Shown here: positions 52,137 to 60,127 of the stretch, in pieces
Numbering within the stretch: the stretch's first letter is position 1
Layout of the letters: each line of letters starts with the position of its first letter
From: JAJRVM01 sp041752115
GTDB taxonomy: Bacteria; Planctomycetota; Planctomycetia; Pirellulales; Pirellulaceae
Direction: 5' to 3'
Length of the DNA: 64,000 bases
NCBI GenBank assembly: GCA_041752115.1
Contig: JBGSHS010000168.1
Location: 99,256 to 163,255 of the forward strand
Made by a program: the position numbers and the translations under genes
The notes under the pieces: generated by a model
The model's input: the letters and a program-made list of their open reading frames with translations, nothing else
Database searches by the model: none
Told to the model about the DNA's origin: nothing

Positions 52137-53180
52137 ATGGTGGTTCGTCAGCGAAAACGATTGGGCTTCACTTTGGTGGAGCTGCTGGTAGTGATTGCCA
52201 TTATCGGCATCTTGGTGGCTCTGCTTCTGCCGGCAGTTCAGGCGGCGCGGGAAGCCGCCCGACGTATGCAGTGCTCCAATAATCTGAAGCAATTAGGTCT
52301 GGCCATGCACAATTACCACGATGTGGCGAAGACGTTTCCCACGGGTGGACAGGCCAGCCAGAACTGGACATGGGGTCTTTCTTGGATCCCTCGCGTCATG
52401 CCCTACATGGAACAGACGGCCGGTTATGACAGAATGACCTGGGCGGGAGATCATCCTGGTTGGGCCTATGACGGTGTCGCCGCCGGTCCGATCAATGGTC
52501 AGGCGTGGGCCAACGCCAAACTGCAGGGGTTGATTTGTCCCTCGACTCCCCTGGAAGTCATGGTCAACGCCGGCAGCTACAACATTACTCGGCCCAGCTA
52601 CACGGGCATCGCGGGCGCAACCGATGGCAACGGCTTTGTGAACAAGCAGTATGGTTGGGCGGCCTGCTGTGATTGCTGCAATGGCATCATTAACCAGGGC
52701 ATCATCTCGGGTGGTGGCGTGCTGACGGTGTCGAAGTACGTCAACATCGGCATGATCACGGATGGCACAAGCAACACGATGATGATTAGCGAGTGCTCCA
52801 ACTACGTCTTCAACGACGCGTATAATCGTAAGGACCAGCAGGTCAACTCGGTACACGGTTTCTTGATGGGAAGCCCTTGGCCGATCACGGTGGAACAGGC
52901 TGTGCGTGATCATTGGGGAGGCAATCCCACCGCGAGCCTGGCAGCTCGGTTGTTCAACTGCACCACGATTCGTTATCCGCCCAATTCGGTCGGCACCGCC
53001 TGGCCGGGAGTGGGAGCGAATGACGGGCAGAATAATGGCGTTTACTCGGCACATCCCACTGGGGTCATGGCTGGATTGGCTGACGGAAGCGTGACGTTCG
53101 TTAATGAGAACATCAATATGTTTACGCTCCGCATTTTCGCGACGCGTGATGACGGGCGAGTTCTGGATCTGACCAACTGA
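52137..53180 (+). CDS. DUF1559 protein with type IV prepilin N-terminus
   Basis: A 347-residue pseudopilin-like protein. KRLGFTLVELLVVIAIIGIL carries the cleavage site and Glu +5. CSNNLKQLGLAMHNYHD and the C-terminal VYSAHPTGVMAGLADGSVTF are hallmark DUF1559 segments (the latter is the H-x-G-G-x-x-x-x-x-DGS type motif, here varied). ATG 52137 stands behind GGGAGG and gives a short leader (MVVRQRKRLG). A small lipoprotein gene follows by 39 bases, a pairing common in planctomycetes. Confidence 0.9.
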   Translation: MVVRQRKRLGFTLVELLVVIAIIGILVALLLPAVQAAREAARRMQCSNNLKQLGLAMHNYHDVAKTFPTGGQASQNWTWGLSWIPRVMPYMEQTAGYDRMTWAGDHPGWAYDGVAAGPINGQAWANAKLQGLICPSTPLEVMVNAGSYNITRPSYTGIAGATDGNGFVNKQYGWAACCDCCNGIINQGIISGGGVLTVSKYVNIGMITDGTSNTMMISECSNYVFNDAYNRKDQQVNSVHGFLMGSPWPITVEQAVRDHWGGNPTASLAARLFNCTTIRYPPNSVGTAWPGVGANDGQNNGVYSAHPTGVMAGLADGSVTFVNENINMFTLRIFATRDDGRVLDLTN

Positions 53181-53219
53181 TTTGGCCCTCACGACGTTCG
53201 TAGGTTCGGGGAGTTTACC

Positions 53220-53729
53220 ATGACGTGTATTCCTGCGATTCGCATTGGGAAGTGCTTAGTCGTTCTGGCCATTATTCCCGCTCTGCTGGTGTTCAGTGGT
53301 TGTGGAAACAAAACGACTTCCATGCCGACTGGCAGCGTGAAAGGGAAGGTGACTTACAATGGAAAGACACTCCCTTCCGGCTGCAAGATTCAATTTGAGC
53401 ACAAGGAGAAGAGTTTTCCCGCTACTGGGGACATCCAGTCGGACGGATCCTATACGCTGTTGTTTAACGGGAAGCCTGATATTCCTGAAGGAACCTATTC
53501 GGTGACCATTGTGGCCCCTGCGGATGCTGCCGGACCACTTCCGAATCCCTCGGACCCGGAAGCGTATAAGAAGTTCATGGAGCAGGGAGCAAACGCCAAA
53601 CCCAAAGTGATGGCGGGCCAGCAGTATTTCCCCAAGAAGTATCAGAATGCGGCGGAAAGCGGCCTGACCTGCACGGTAATCGGCGGACAGGAAGCGGTGT
53701 TCGATGTCGACATGACGAGCGGCGGGTAA
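53220..53729 (+). CDS. Small secreted (lipo)protein with carboxypeptidase-regulatory-like fold
   Basis: A 169-residue protein. LVVLAIIPALLVFSGCGN is a lipoprotein-type signal, with FSGC as a slightly unusual lipobox. The mature segment GSVKGKVTYNGKTLPSG starts a beta-sandwich of the CarboxypepD_reg/transthyretin-like kind, and EGTYSVTIVAPADA is its matching later strand. Such proteins are regularly placed after DUF1559 genes in planctomycetes, and they probably act together at the cell surface. Confidence 0.75.
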   Translation: MTCIPAIRIGKCLVVLAIIPALLVFSGCGNKTTSMPTGSVKGKVTYNGKTLPSGCKIQFEHKEKSFPATGDIQSDGSYTLLFNGKPDIPEGTYSVTIVAPADAAGPLPNPSDPEAYKKFMEQGANAKPKVMAGQQYFPKKYQNAAESGLTCTVIGGQEAVFDVDMTSGG

Positions 53730-53835
53730 CACTCGGTCGTTCGCTCGTCTGATCTTAGAAACGAAAGTCGGCGTTTCCGTGGGCGATTGCCGTCGACGGG
53801 AACGCCGTGCTCGTTTCTTGGGACGTCGCACGCAT

Positions 53836-53878
53836 GTAGCACGCACGCAGCACGCACTTCAGTGCGTGACCCGCCCTG
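53836..53878 (-). repeat. Dispersed hairpin repeat, copy 2
   Basis: The perfect palindrome CACGCACT-TC-AGTGCGTG lies at 53851-53868. CCGCCCTG follows and GTAGCACGCACGCAG precedes it. Read in reverse complement, the order of parts is the same as at 41745-41785. It lies 22 bases before the conserved part of a truncated gene. Confidence 0.7.
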
Positions 53879-53900
53879 GCCACAAGCTTCGCCATCGCAA

Positions 53901-54215
53901 CGCGTGGAGTACGTGCTGGCAGGCTCGATCCGCGACGATGGACCACTCCCCGATACGCTGATGAATCTGTACGAAGCGCAGGCCGCTTACGCACGAGCGA
54001 TCACGAGCGCCGACATGATCATCATGCTCAGCTCCATGTTGCACGCCATTGGCACCGGAAATATGACACCGGCCGGAGTGCGGCTGGTGTGCGTGGATAT
54101 CTCTCCCGACGTCGTCACCAAGCTGGCCGATCGCGGCAGCACCGAATCGACCGGCATCGTGACCGACGTCGGCCTGTTCCTGAATCTCCTGGCACGGCGT
54201 CTGAGCGAGGAATAG
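53901..54215 (+). pseudogene. 3' remnant of a LOR/SDH (TIGR00300-type) gene
   Basis: The frame from 53901 reads RVEYVLAGSIRDDGPLPDTL, then AYARAITSADMIIMLSSMLH, GNMTPAGVRLVCVDISPDVV and GIVTDVGLFLNLL. This is the C-terminal part of the LOR/SDH bifunctional family (TIGR00300, related to the ornithine-cyclodeaminase half of cyanobacterial ArgZ/AgrE). Full proteins have about 400 residues, and here only about 104 remain with no ribosome site. The frame before 53901 is repeat-derived. Expression from GTG 53904 cannot be excluded. It is most likely a 5'-deleted pseudogene. Confidence 0.75.
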
Positions 54216-54359
54216 ATCGACAACCCGGTCAGGCCGCCCTCTCCGTTCGCGCAGCTGACTGGGGATTCAAATCGCCTCCTCTCATTGGATAAAATAGTCT
54301 GCCGGCATTCCTGCCTCCGCTTCCCCCCAGAATACGCCTCGCGATGAGGAACCTCTTGT

Positions 54360-57300
54360 ATGCAACCCACTGCATCGATCATGAAGTCCGAGTCGGCGCA
54401 TTCACTGAGATGGCGATCGGGAACTGCTCCGCAGTCCTGGTGGTGTCGAGCCGCCGTCCGCAGGTGCGTGCAGCTCCTTGTCCTCTTGGCCATCGGTTCT
54501 GCTTCGATTCCCCTCCGCGCCGGGCAACTGCTCCTGCAATTCCATCAGGTTCCCCGCAGTGAAGTTGTTCTCGTGCCAATCGACTTCACGAACCTCCTGC
54601 AGCACGAGGACGTTGAGCTCCACGAGTTGGCGCACGTTCAGGCTGCACGGGCCACCGATGGCGTGCCGATCGCCGCGCAGTTTGTGCCGAGTTCGGCATC
54701 CTCGGCGGAAGGTCTCCTGGTACTTCAGTTGCCCGGCCCGCCCTGTCAGCAGGTCTTGCTGAATTTCTCGGGTAGTCCGCTCGAGGGAAAGGTTCCTGTT
54801 GAGGGGGCCGTCAAGGTCGCGCAGTGCACGATCCGCTATGATCCGCAGGCGATGGCCGGCTTTCCCTCCGGGCTGACGTTCGATGCGACGGGAAAGGAGT
54901 TCAGCGACTTCCGCTGGAATGACCGGTTGCACCATGCGGAGCTTGGTGGCTATCTGCTGCGCAACGATCGACAGGCAACGGCGACGCTGGTCGGTGATGG
55001 ACCGCTCTGCACCGTCGTCCGGACGCAGGGAGCGTATTGCCGTGAAGACGGCACGCAGCCACCGAGTCGCCCGCACGCAACGTACGATTGGTACTATTTC
55101 CATGACGTTCCGTTGATCTACGTCACCGCGAAGATCGAGCAACAGACACCGACTCGCTGGAACGAAGTGCACTTCCTGGAATTGATCTTCCCTGGTCGTG
55201 ATTTCATGCACTGGTCCGGCGCCGCACCGGAGAAGTCGGGAGAACTGATCGGCAACAATAGCTCGCACCGAAACAGCCAGTGGGCGGCCTTGGTCGACGA
55301 CCGCAATGCGATCGGCATGTTCGGCGATGGCTGCGTGCTGGTACATGATGGGCGAGGCCAGTATGGCACGTACCTGCACGCCGAAGGGGATCGGTCGTGG
55401 CAGCCGTGGGAAGAGACGCAACGCCGTTACTCGGCGTGGATCTGGGTGGGATCAGCCGATGAGCCACAACAGGAGGTAGCCGCCTGGCAACAGAAGCTCC
55501 CGCTGGTGCTCCCCGCGACGCTCACCACCCAAGGGGTTCGCGTGGCCATTGAGCAGGCGAGCGACAAGGCGCAACAACTCTCTGGCCAGGAGCAAGCGGC
55601 ACAGCGCTGGCGTGTGGCCGTCGCCAATCGGCTGGAGGCGATCGGATCACTTAAGGCGATCGACGACGCACTCCAAGGTAAGGTACCCGCAGACTGGCAT
55701 GTTCTCGAGGCGGGCACGCTGCGACTGGCGGTTCAAGCTGAGAGTGATAGTTTGAAACTGGCCAGTCTGTTTGACACCCGCTCCAGCCATGAACATCTTC
55801 CAGCCCATCCGGCTGCTCTGTTCCGTGTCACGTTGCGTAATGCGGATACGCAAGAACTGCGGACCGTCACGGCCGACAGACACTGGCAACACGTATCGGT
55901 CGACTCCACGGTGGCCGGCTCAATGCTGCTGCAATGGAAGAGCCCGCAAGCGGCGGAACTCGGCCCACTTGCCATCACGGTGCGAGCGGTGGCGGACGCT
56001 GGCAGTCATGCCGTGCGCTGGCATTTCCAGGCGAAAGGCCAGAGTGGGCCGTGGAGTCTGTGGCAGGTCACCTTTCCGCAATTGGAACTCGTCACGCCGG
56101 GGGACGAGCCGGCTCTCCTGATCCCGCGTGGTAGCGGCGAGCAACAAACTTACGTGTGGAATAGAACCTTCTCGTTCGAGGGGGCGTATCCGAGCGGCTG
56201 GACATCCATGCAGTTCATGGCGGCCTACGATCGATCCACTCGGCGAGGTTTGTACTGGGCTCTGCACGATCCGCTGGGCAGCACGAAGACTCTGTCGTCC
56301 AGCTCTGCCCAGTCGGCCGGAACCGTATTGTTGAAAGCGGAAATGCCCGTACCGAACATGGGGCAGGTCGGCAATTCGTTCCAACTCGAAGGAGAAGCAA
56401 CCTGGCAGCTCTTCCAGGGAGACTGGTTTGACGCGGCCATCCTGTATCGCGACTGGGTGCGCAGCAACGCCCGTTGGTATCCTCTGTTGAGCAGCGACGG
56501 TCGAGGTGATACGCCGGCCTGGATGCGCGAACTGTGCGTCTGGGCGCAGACAGGCGGGACCGCCGCCCAATGTGCGGAGGAAGTGAAACGTTTTGCCGAG
56601 TTCATGGGAGTGCCCGTCGGATTCCACTGGTACAGCTGGCACAAGATCCCGTTTGATAACGATTACCCACACTATTTTCCTCCTCAGGATGATTTCGCCG
56701 AGGGGGTTCGGCAGTTGCACGAATCCAACGTGTACGTCATGCCGTACATCAACGGCCGATTGTGGGACACTCGCGACCGCGGAGTGGAAGATGGCGAGTT
56801 TACCGAGCGGGCACTCGCGGCAGCATCCAAGCAGGTGTCGGGCCAGCCGTTCACGGAAACGTACGGGAGCAAGGAACAGGACGGCAGTCCGGTCCAACTG
56901 GCCGTGATGTGCCCTGCCACAGATACCTGGCAGAACGAAGTGAATAGCATTGTTGCACGGCTCTTCCAGGAGTATCAGGTGGACGGCGTCTACATCGATC
57001 AGATTGCGGCGGCGGCACCCGTTACCTGTATGGATTCGACCCACGGCCATCCCTTGGGAGGCGGTCACTGGTGGAACGAAGGATACTGGCAGATGCTCGA
57101 ACAGATGCGAAGCAGCATGCCGCCCGATCGCATGCTGACCACCGAATGTAATGGGGAACCGTTTGTGAAGTGGTTCGACGGGTATCTCACCTGGCATTGG
57201 CAGTATGACGGTCAAGTCCCCGCGTTTCCTGCCGTCTATGGCGGTGCCATTCAGATGTTTGGTCGGGCTTACCGAGGTGGGGCGACTGCCGATCTCGCTC

Positions 57301-57803
57301 TGCGCATGAAATCGGCACAGCAATTGGTCTATGGCGAGCAGATTGGGTGGATCAGTCCGGCCGTGGTGAATCAGCCTGATAGCGCCGCTTTTCTGCGACA
57401 GGTGGTGCGTTTGCGCTGGCAACTGCGACGATATTTCTTCGCCGGCGAGATGCTACGGCCACCCGTGTTGCAGGGTGTTACCGCGCGAGTGCGGGCAGAC
57501 TGGCAGTGGCAGGACCCATGGTGGGTGGAGACCGACGGAGTGCTGACTGGCTGTTGGCAGTTGCCGCGTGAAGGAACGACGGTCGCGATCTTTGCGAATG
57601 TGACCGATCAGCCGCAGAAGGGGAAATGGTCGTTTGATGCACCCGCCGCGGGCATCACTGCGCCACATGTTCAAGTGACTCGCGTTACGGCCGACGGGGC
57701 CGACGATGCAACGACTGGCCCGGCGAGTTTTCAACGCGAAATGGAAATTCCCCCTCGTACTGTCTGGGCGTGGGAGATCGCGGTCCGTGCGGATGCTCAG
57801 TGA
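54360..57803 (+). CDS. Secreted DUF6259-like protein, probable glycoside hydrolase
   Basis: A 1147-residue exported protein. The signal helix CVQLLVLLAIGSASIPLRAG (about 36-55) follows a long basic N-terminus, so the true start may be a later in-frame codon. The N-terminal half is beta-rich (YDWYYFHDVPLIYVTAKIEQ). From about 710 lies a TIM-barrel-like segment: VGFHWYSWHKIPFDNDYPHY, NVYVMPYINGRLWD, YQVDGVYIDQIAAAAP and DRMLTTECNGE. The layout fits DUF6259 and related GH families. The acids in YIDQ and TECNGE are candidate catalytic residues by position only. Confidence 0.7.
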   Translation: MQPTASIMKSESAHSLRWRSGTAPQSWWCRAAVRRCVQLLVLLAIGSASIPLRAGQLLLQFHQVPRSEVVLVPIDFTNLLQHEDVELHELAHVQAARATDGVPIAAQFVPSSASSAEGLLVLQLPGPPCQQVLLNFSGSPLEGKVPVEGAVKVAQCTIRYDPQAMAGFPSGLTFDATGKEFSDFRWNDRLHHAELGGYLLRNDRQATATLVGDGPLCTVVRTQGAYCREDGTQPPSRPHATYDWYYFHDVPLIYVTAKIEQQTPTRWNEVHFLELIFPGRDFMHWSGAAPEKSGELIGNNSSHRNSQWAALVDDRNAIGMFGDGCVLVHDGRGQYGTYLHAEGDRSWQPWEETQRRYSAWIWVGSADEPQQEVAAWQQKLPLVLPATLTTQGVRVAIEQASDKAQQLSGQEQAAQRWRVAVANRLEAIGSLKAIDDALQGKVPADWHVLEAGTLRLAVQAESDSLKLASLFDTRSSHEHLPAHPAALFRVTLRNADTQELRTVTADRHWQHVSVDSTVAGSMLLQWKSPQAAELGPLAITVRAVADAGSHAVRWHFQAKGQSGPWSLWQVTFPQLELVTPGDEPALLIPRGSGEQQTYVWNRTFSFEGAYPSGWTSMQFMAAYDRSTRRGLYWALHDPLGSTKTLSSSSAQSAGTVLLKAEMPVPNMGQVGNSFQLEGEATWQLFQGDWFDAAILYRDWVRSNARWYPLLSSDGRGDTPAWMRELCVWAQTGGTAAQCAEEVKRFAEFMGVPVGFHWYSWHKIPFDNDYPHYFPPQDDFAEGVRQLHESNVYVMPYINGRLWDTRDRGVEDGEFTERALAAASKQVSGQPFTETYGSKEQDGSPVQLAVMCPATDTWQNEVNSIVARLFQEYQVDGVYIDQIAAAAPVTCMDSTHGHPLGGGHWWNEGYWQMLEQMRSSMPPDRMLTTECNGEPFVKWFDGYLTWHWQYDGQVPAFPAVYGGAIQMFGRAYRGGATADLALRMKSAQQLVYGEQIGWISPAVVNQPDSAAFLRQVVRLRWQLRRYFFAGEMLRPPVLQGVTARVRADWQWQDPWWVETDGVLTGCWQLPREGTTVAIFANVTDQPQKGKWSFDAPAAGITAPHVQVTRVTADGADDATTGPASFQREMEIPPRTVWAWEIAVRADAQ

Positions 57804-57897
57804 CCGTGCCCCATTCACTATTGGCGGGGGCGTGCTGCAGACTCGCGATCGCTTATCTGGCGGGCGTCGATTGGCCCACGATCGGGGCCCGGGGCGA

Positions 57898-58446
57898 TTA
57901 CCACACTTGCGTCAGATCGACCTGTACATCATTGATCGTGCGCGGAGTGATCGAGGTGGTCTGGCGGCCAATGAGTACGTATTCACTCCCCTGGAGCACG
58001 AATTGCATAATGCTGTGATCGTCAGGATCAACAATCCAGTATTCGGGAACCGCTGAACGGCGGTAGAGCTCCTTCTTCAGAACACGGTCATTGTTAGCAG
58101 ATGACTCAGACAGGATCTCCACCAACAAATCGGGTACGCCTTTGATCTTCTTGGGAGTGATGATATTGGGTACATGGCGAAGCACAACGATCAAATCGGG
58201 CTGCACGATGTCATGGTCCGACAGTTGCAGGTCTGTCGGCGCATCAAACACCTGCCCCAGTCCTTTCTGTTCGATCTGTGAGTACAACTGAAACTGAATA
58301 CGGCGTGATAACGTCTGGTGATACGTATCGGGAGCTGGGTTCACGACGTGTTCTCCTGAGATGACCTCGTGACGTCGACCATCTTCCGGAAAGCAGACGT
58401 ATTCCCGATAAGTCAGTTTTCCCAGTAGATTCGTTTCCGGAGTCAT
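57898..58446 (-). CDS. Uma2-family (DUF820) PD-(D/E)XK nuclease-like protein
   Basis: A 182-residue protein. RRHEVISGEHVVNPAPDTYH is the usual Uma2 opening. VQPDLIVV and GVPDLLVEILSESSANND supply the D-x(n)-E-x-x motif, KKELYRRSAVPEYWIVDPDD follows. ATG 58446 (MTPETNLLG) is preferred to the frame start at 58467. Members are very numerous in cyanobacteria and planctomycetes. No activity has been settled to my knowledge, so the nuclease name is by fold. Confidence 0.85.
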   Translation of the reverse strand: MTPETNLLGKLTYREYVCFPEDGRRHEVISGEHVVNPAPDTYHQTLSRRIQFQLYSQIEQKGLGQVFDAPTDLQLSDHDIVQPDLIVVLRHVPNIITPKKIKGVPDLLVEILSESSANNDRVLKKELYRRSAVPEYWIVDPDDHSIMQFVLQGSEYVLIGRQTTSITPRTINDVQVDLTQVW

Positions 58447-58796
58447 GTCCGTTGTCCTTCCTCGCACAATCTGCCATCAGTCGGTGACCTGGCTCACCTA
58501 GCAAAGTATACGCCATTCCCCCCCTTCGGCCAATCCTCGCTCGCGACGGACCACGTACGATTGCTGTCGACGGCGTTTCGGAAACGTGTCGAACGGGCGC
58601 TCCCGACACGAACGGACAACACACCGTTCGATACCGTGCCGAGAGCTGACGGCCTCATCGCCGGACGTTGCCAAGTTGGTTGCGACGACGCGGTTTATGC
58701 TCCTGACGTAGTACCAGCGGTGCAATTCGGTCTGGTACAATGCTCTTCGACGACAGACAGCGGTCGTCCCCTCCATCTCCTGCGAAAGAGCACCAC
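58447..58796. other. Divergent region Uma2 / GH5-like
   Basis: 350 bases. A TACAAT hexamer at 58736-58741 lies about 55 bases upstream of the GH5-like start and may be its -10 box. A -35 at normal distance was not found. No gene-like frame. Confidence 0.3.
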
Positions 58797-59990
58797 GTGA
58801 GAACAGCATCCGCCTGCCTGCTCCTGTTCCTGCTGCCAGGATCGATTGCGACAGCTCTGGACGATGACGGTCAACGAGCCAATACCCTGCCGGCGGCCAG
58901 GCTGGCACTCGACCTGAAACGCGGTATCTCGATCGACCGTCAGTTTCGCCGCATTCCGCCCGAGTCGATTATGCGGTTCACTCAGCAGGATGTTCAGTTG
59001 ATCAAGTCGATGGGATTCGATTCGATCAAGGTTCTGGTCAATCCGGAACCGTTGATGGAAGGCGGTCATCTGGATCCTGCCAGGCAATGGTATCTCCAGG
59101 AGATGGTCGAACTAGTAGTCAAGGAAGGCCTACCGGTCGTTGTCTGCATTCACCCAGAGTGGGAGTTCAAGACGAAGATTCTGAGTGACGAGGGAGAGTT
59201 CGCGCGGTTCCTGGGATTCCTGGAAGAGACAGCTCGATTTCTTGCCGCTGGCTGGGGCCCAGATCAACTGGTGCTGCAGTTGATGACCGAACCGGGTGGC
59301 AATACGCTCGACTGGAATCGGCTTCAGCCGCGCATGTGGGAAGCGGCGCGCCGTGCTATGCCCAAGCACACGCTGATTCTGGCGGGTGATCAAGTCGGGC
59401 GGATCGAAGGACTACTTACGACGCAGCCGGTCGACGATCCCAACGTAGCCTACAGCTTCACGTTCTATGATCCGTTCGTCTTGACGTTGCAGGGAGGCGA
59501 ATGGCTGACTCCGCCGCTGTGGTCCCACCTTGGCTCCATCCCCTATCCATGTTCCGCAGAGTTGATGAACGACCGGCTGCCGACCATCCTGCAGCGAATA
59601 CCGCACACGCCGGCCGACTGGCGTCCTGCCGCCGAAGGCCTGTTGAGGGAATACGGTCAGGCCGGCTGGAATCGGGAGAAAATCTTGGCCAGCATCCGGC
59701 GGCTGGCCGATTGGCGGGCCCGACATGGCGGCGGTCTGAAGATCTGGTGCGCGGAATTCGGCTGTTATCAGCGCACGATCGAGCCGGTTGATCGCTATCG
59801 GTATCTGCAGGACGTGCGAGATGCGTTTGAAGAGTGCGATATCGGCTGGGCTTACTGGTCGTACAACGAAACATTGACGGTGTTGAATGCCGATCGGCAA
59901 CCGTTTGGGGAGGCGAGCCCTGCGGAAATCGATCGGGAACTGCTGGAAGTGCTCGTGCCGTCGGCTGAAAAGGACAAGCGGCTCCGGTAG
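58797..59990 (+). CDS. Secreted GH5-like glycosidase
   Basis: A 397-residue exported TIM-barrel enzyme. The start is GTG 58797, directly at the signal peptide RTASACLLLFLLPGSIATA. LKRGISIDRQFR and MGFDSIKVLVNPEPLM open the barrel. LQLMTEPGG holds the acid/base Glu but with Thr where GH5 normally has Asn (NEP). IWCAEFGCYQR holds the nucleophile Glu, and IGWAYWSYNE the C-terminal Trp segment. Cellulase or another beta-glycanase is likely. The Asn change leaves some doubt about activity. Confidence 0.75.
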   Translation: MRTASACLLLFLLPGSIATALDDDGQRANTLPAARLALDLKRGISIDRQFRRIPPESIMRFTQQDVQLIKSMGFDSIKVLVNPEPLMEGGHLDPARQWYLQEMVELVVKEGLPVVVCIHPEWEFKTKILSDEGEFARFLGFLEETARFLAAGWGPDQLVLQLMTEPGGNTLDWNRLQPRMWEAARRAMPKHTLILAGDQVGRIEGLLTTQPVDDPNVAYSFTFYDPFVLTLQGGEWLTPPLWSHLGSIPYPCSAELMNDRLPTILQRIPHTPADWRPAAEGLLREYGQAGWNREKILASIRRLADWRARHGGGLKIWCAEFGCYQRTIEPVDRYRYLQDVRDAFEECDIGWAYWSYNETLTVLNADRQPFGEASPAEIDRELLEVLVPSAEKDKRLR

Positions 59991-60127
59991 TCGTTCAGAC
60001 TATTGAGAGAGAGAACTGGAAAGGACCGAATCGCTGCCCCTGGGTCGTTGACAGGCCGAGCTATGATGACGGGCCGGCTCAACCCCGGTGTGAATGGCGG
60101 TCGATGTGCCATCTCGAGGAAATACCA

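Noticed and set aside
53787..53900. The 38-codon start of the frame leading into the LOR/SDH remnant.
   Set aside because: It is translated repeat sequence (ACSTHAARTSV...) and not part of the family, so it was left out of the pseudogene.
60048..60067. TTGACA and TATGAT boxes before the alpha-galactosidase gene.
   Set aside because: Both hexamers are good, but the spacing is only 8 bases, too short for a sigma-70 promoter.
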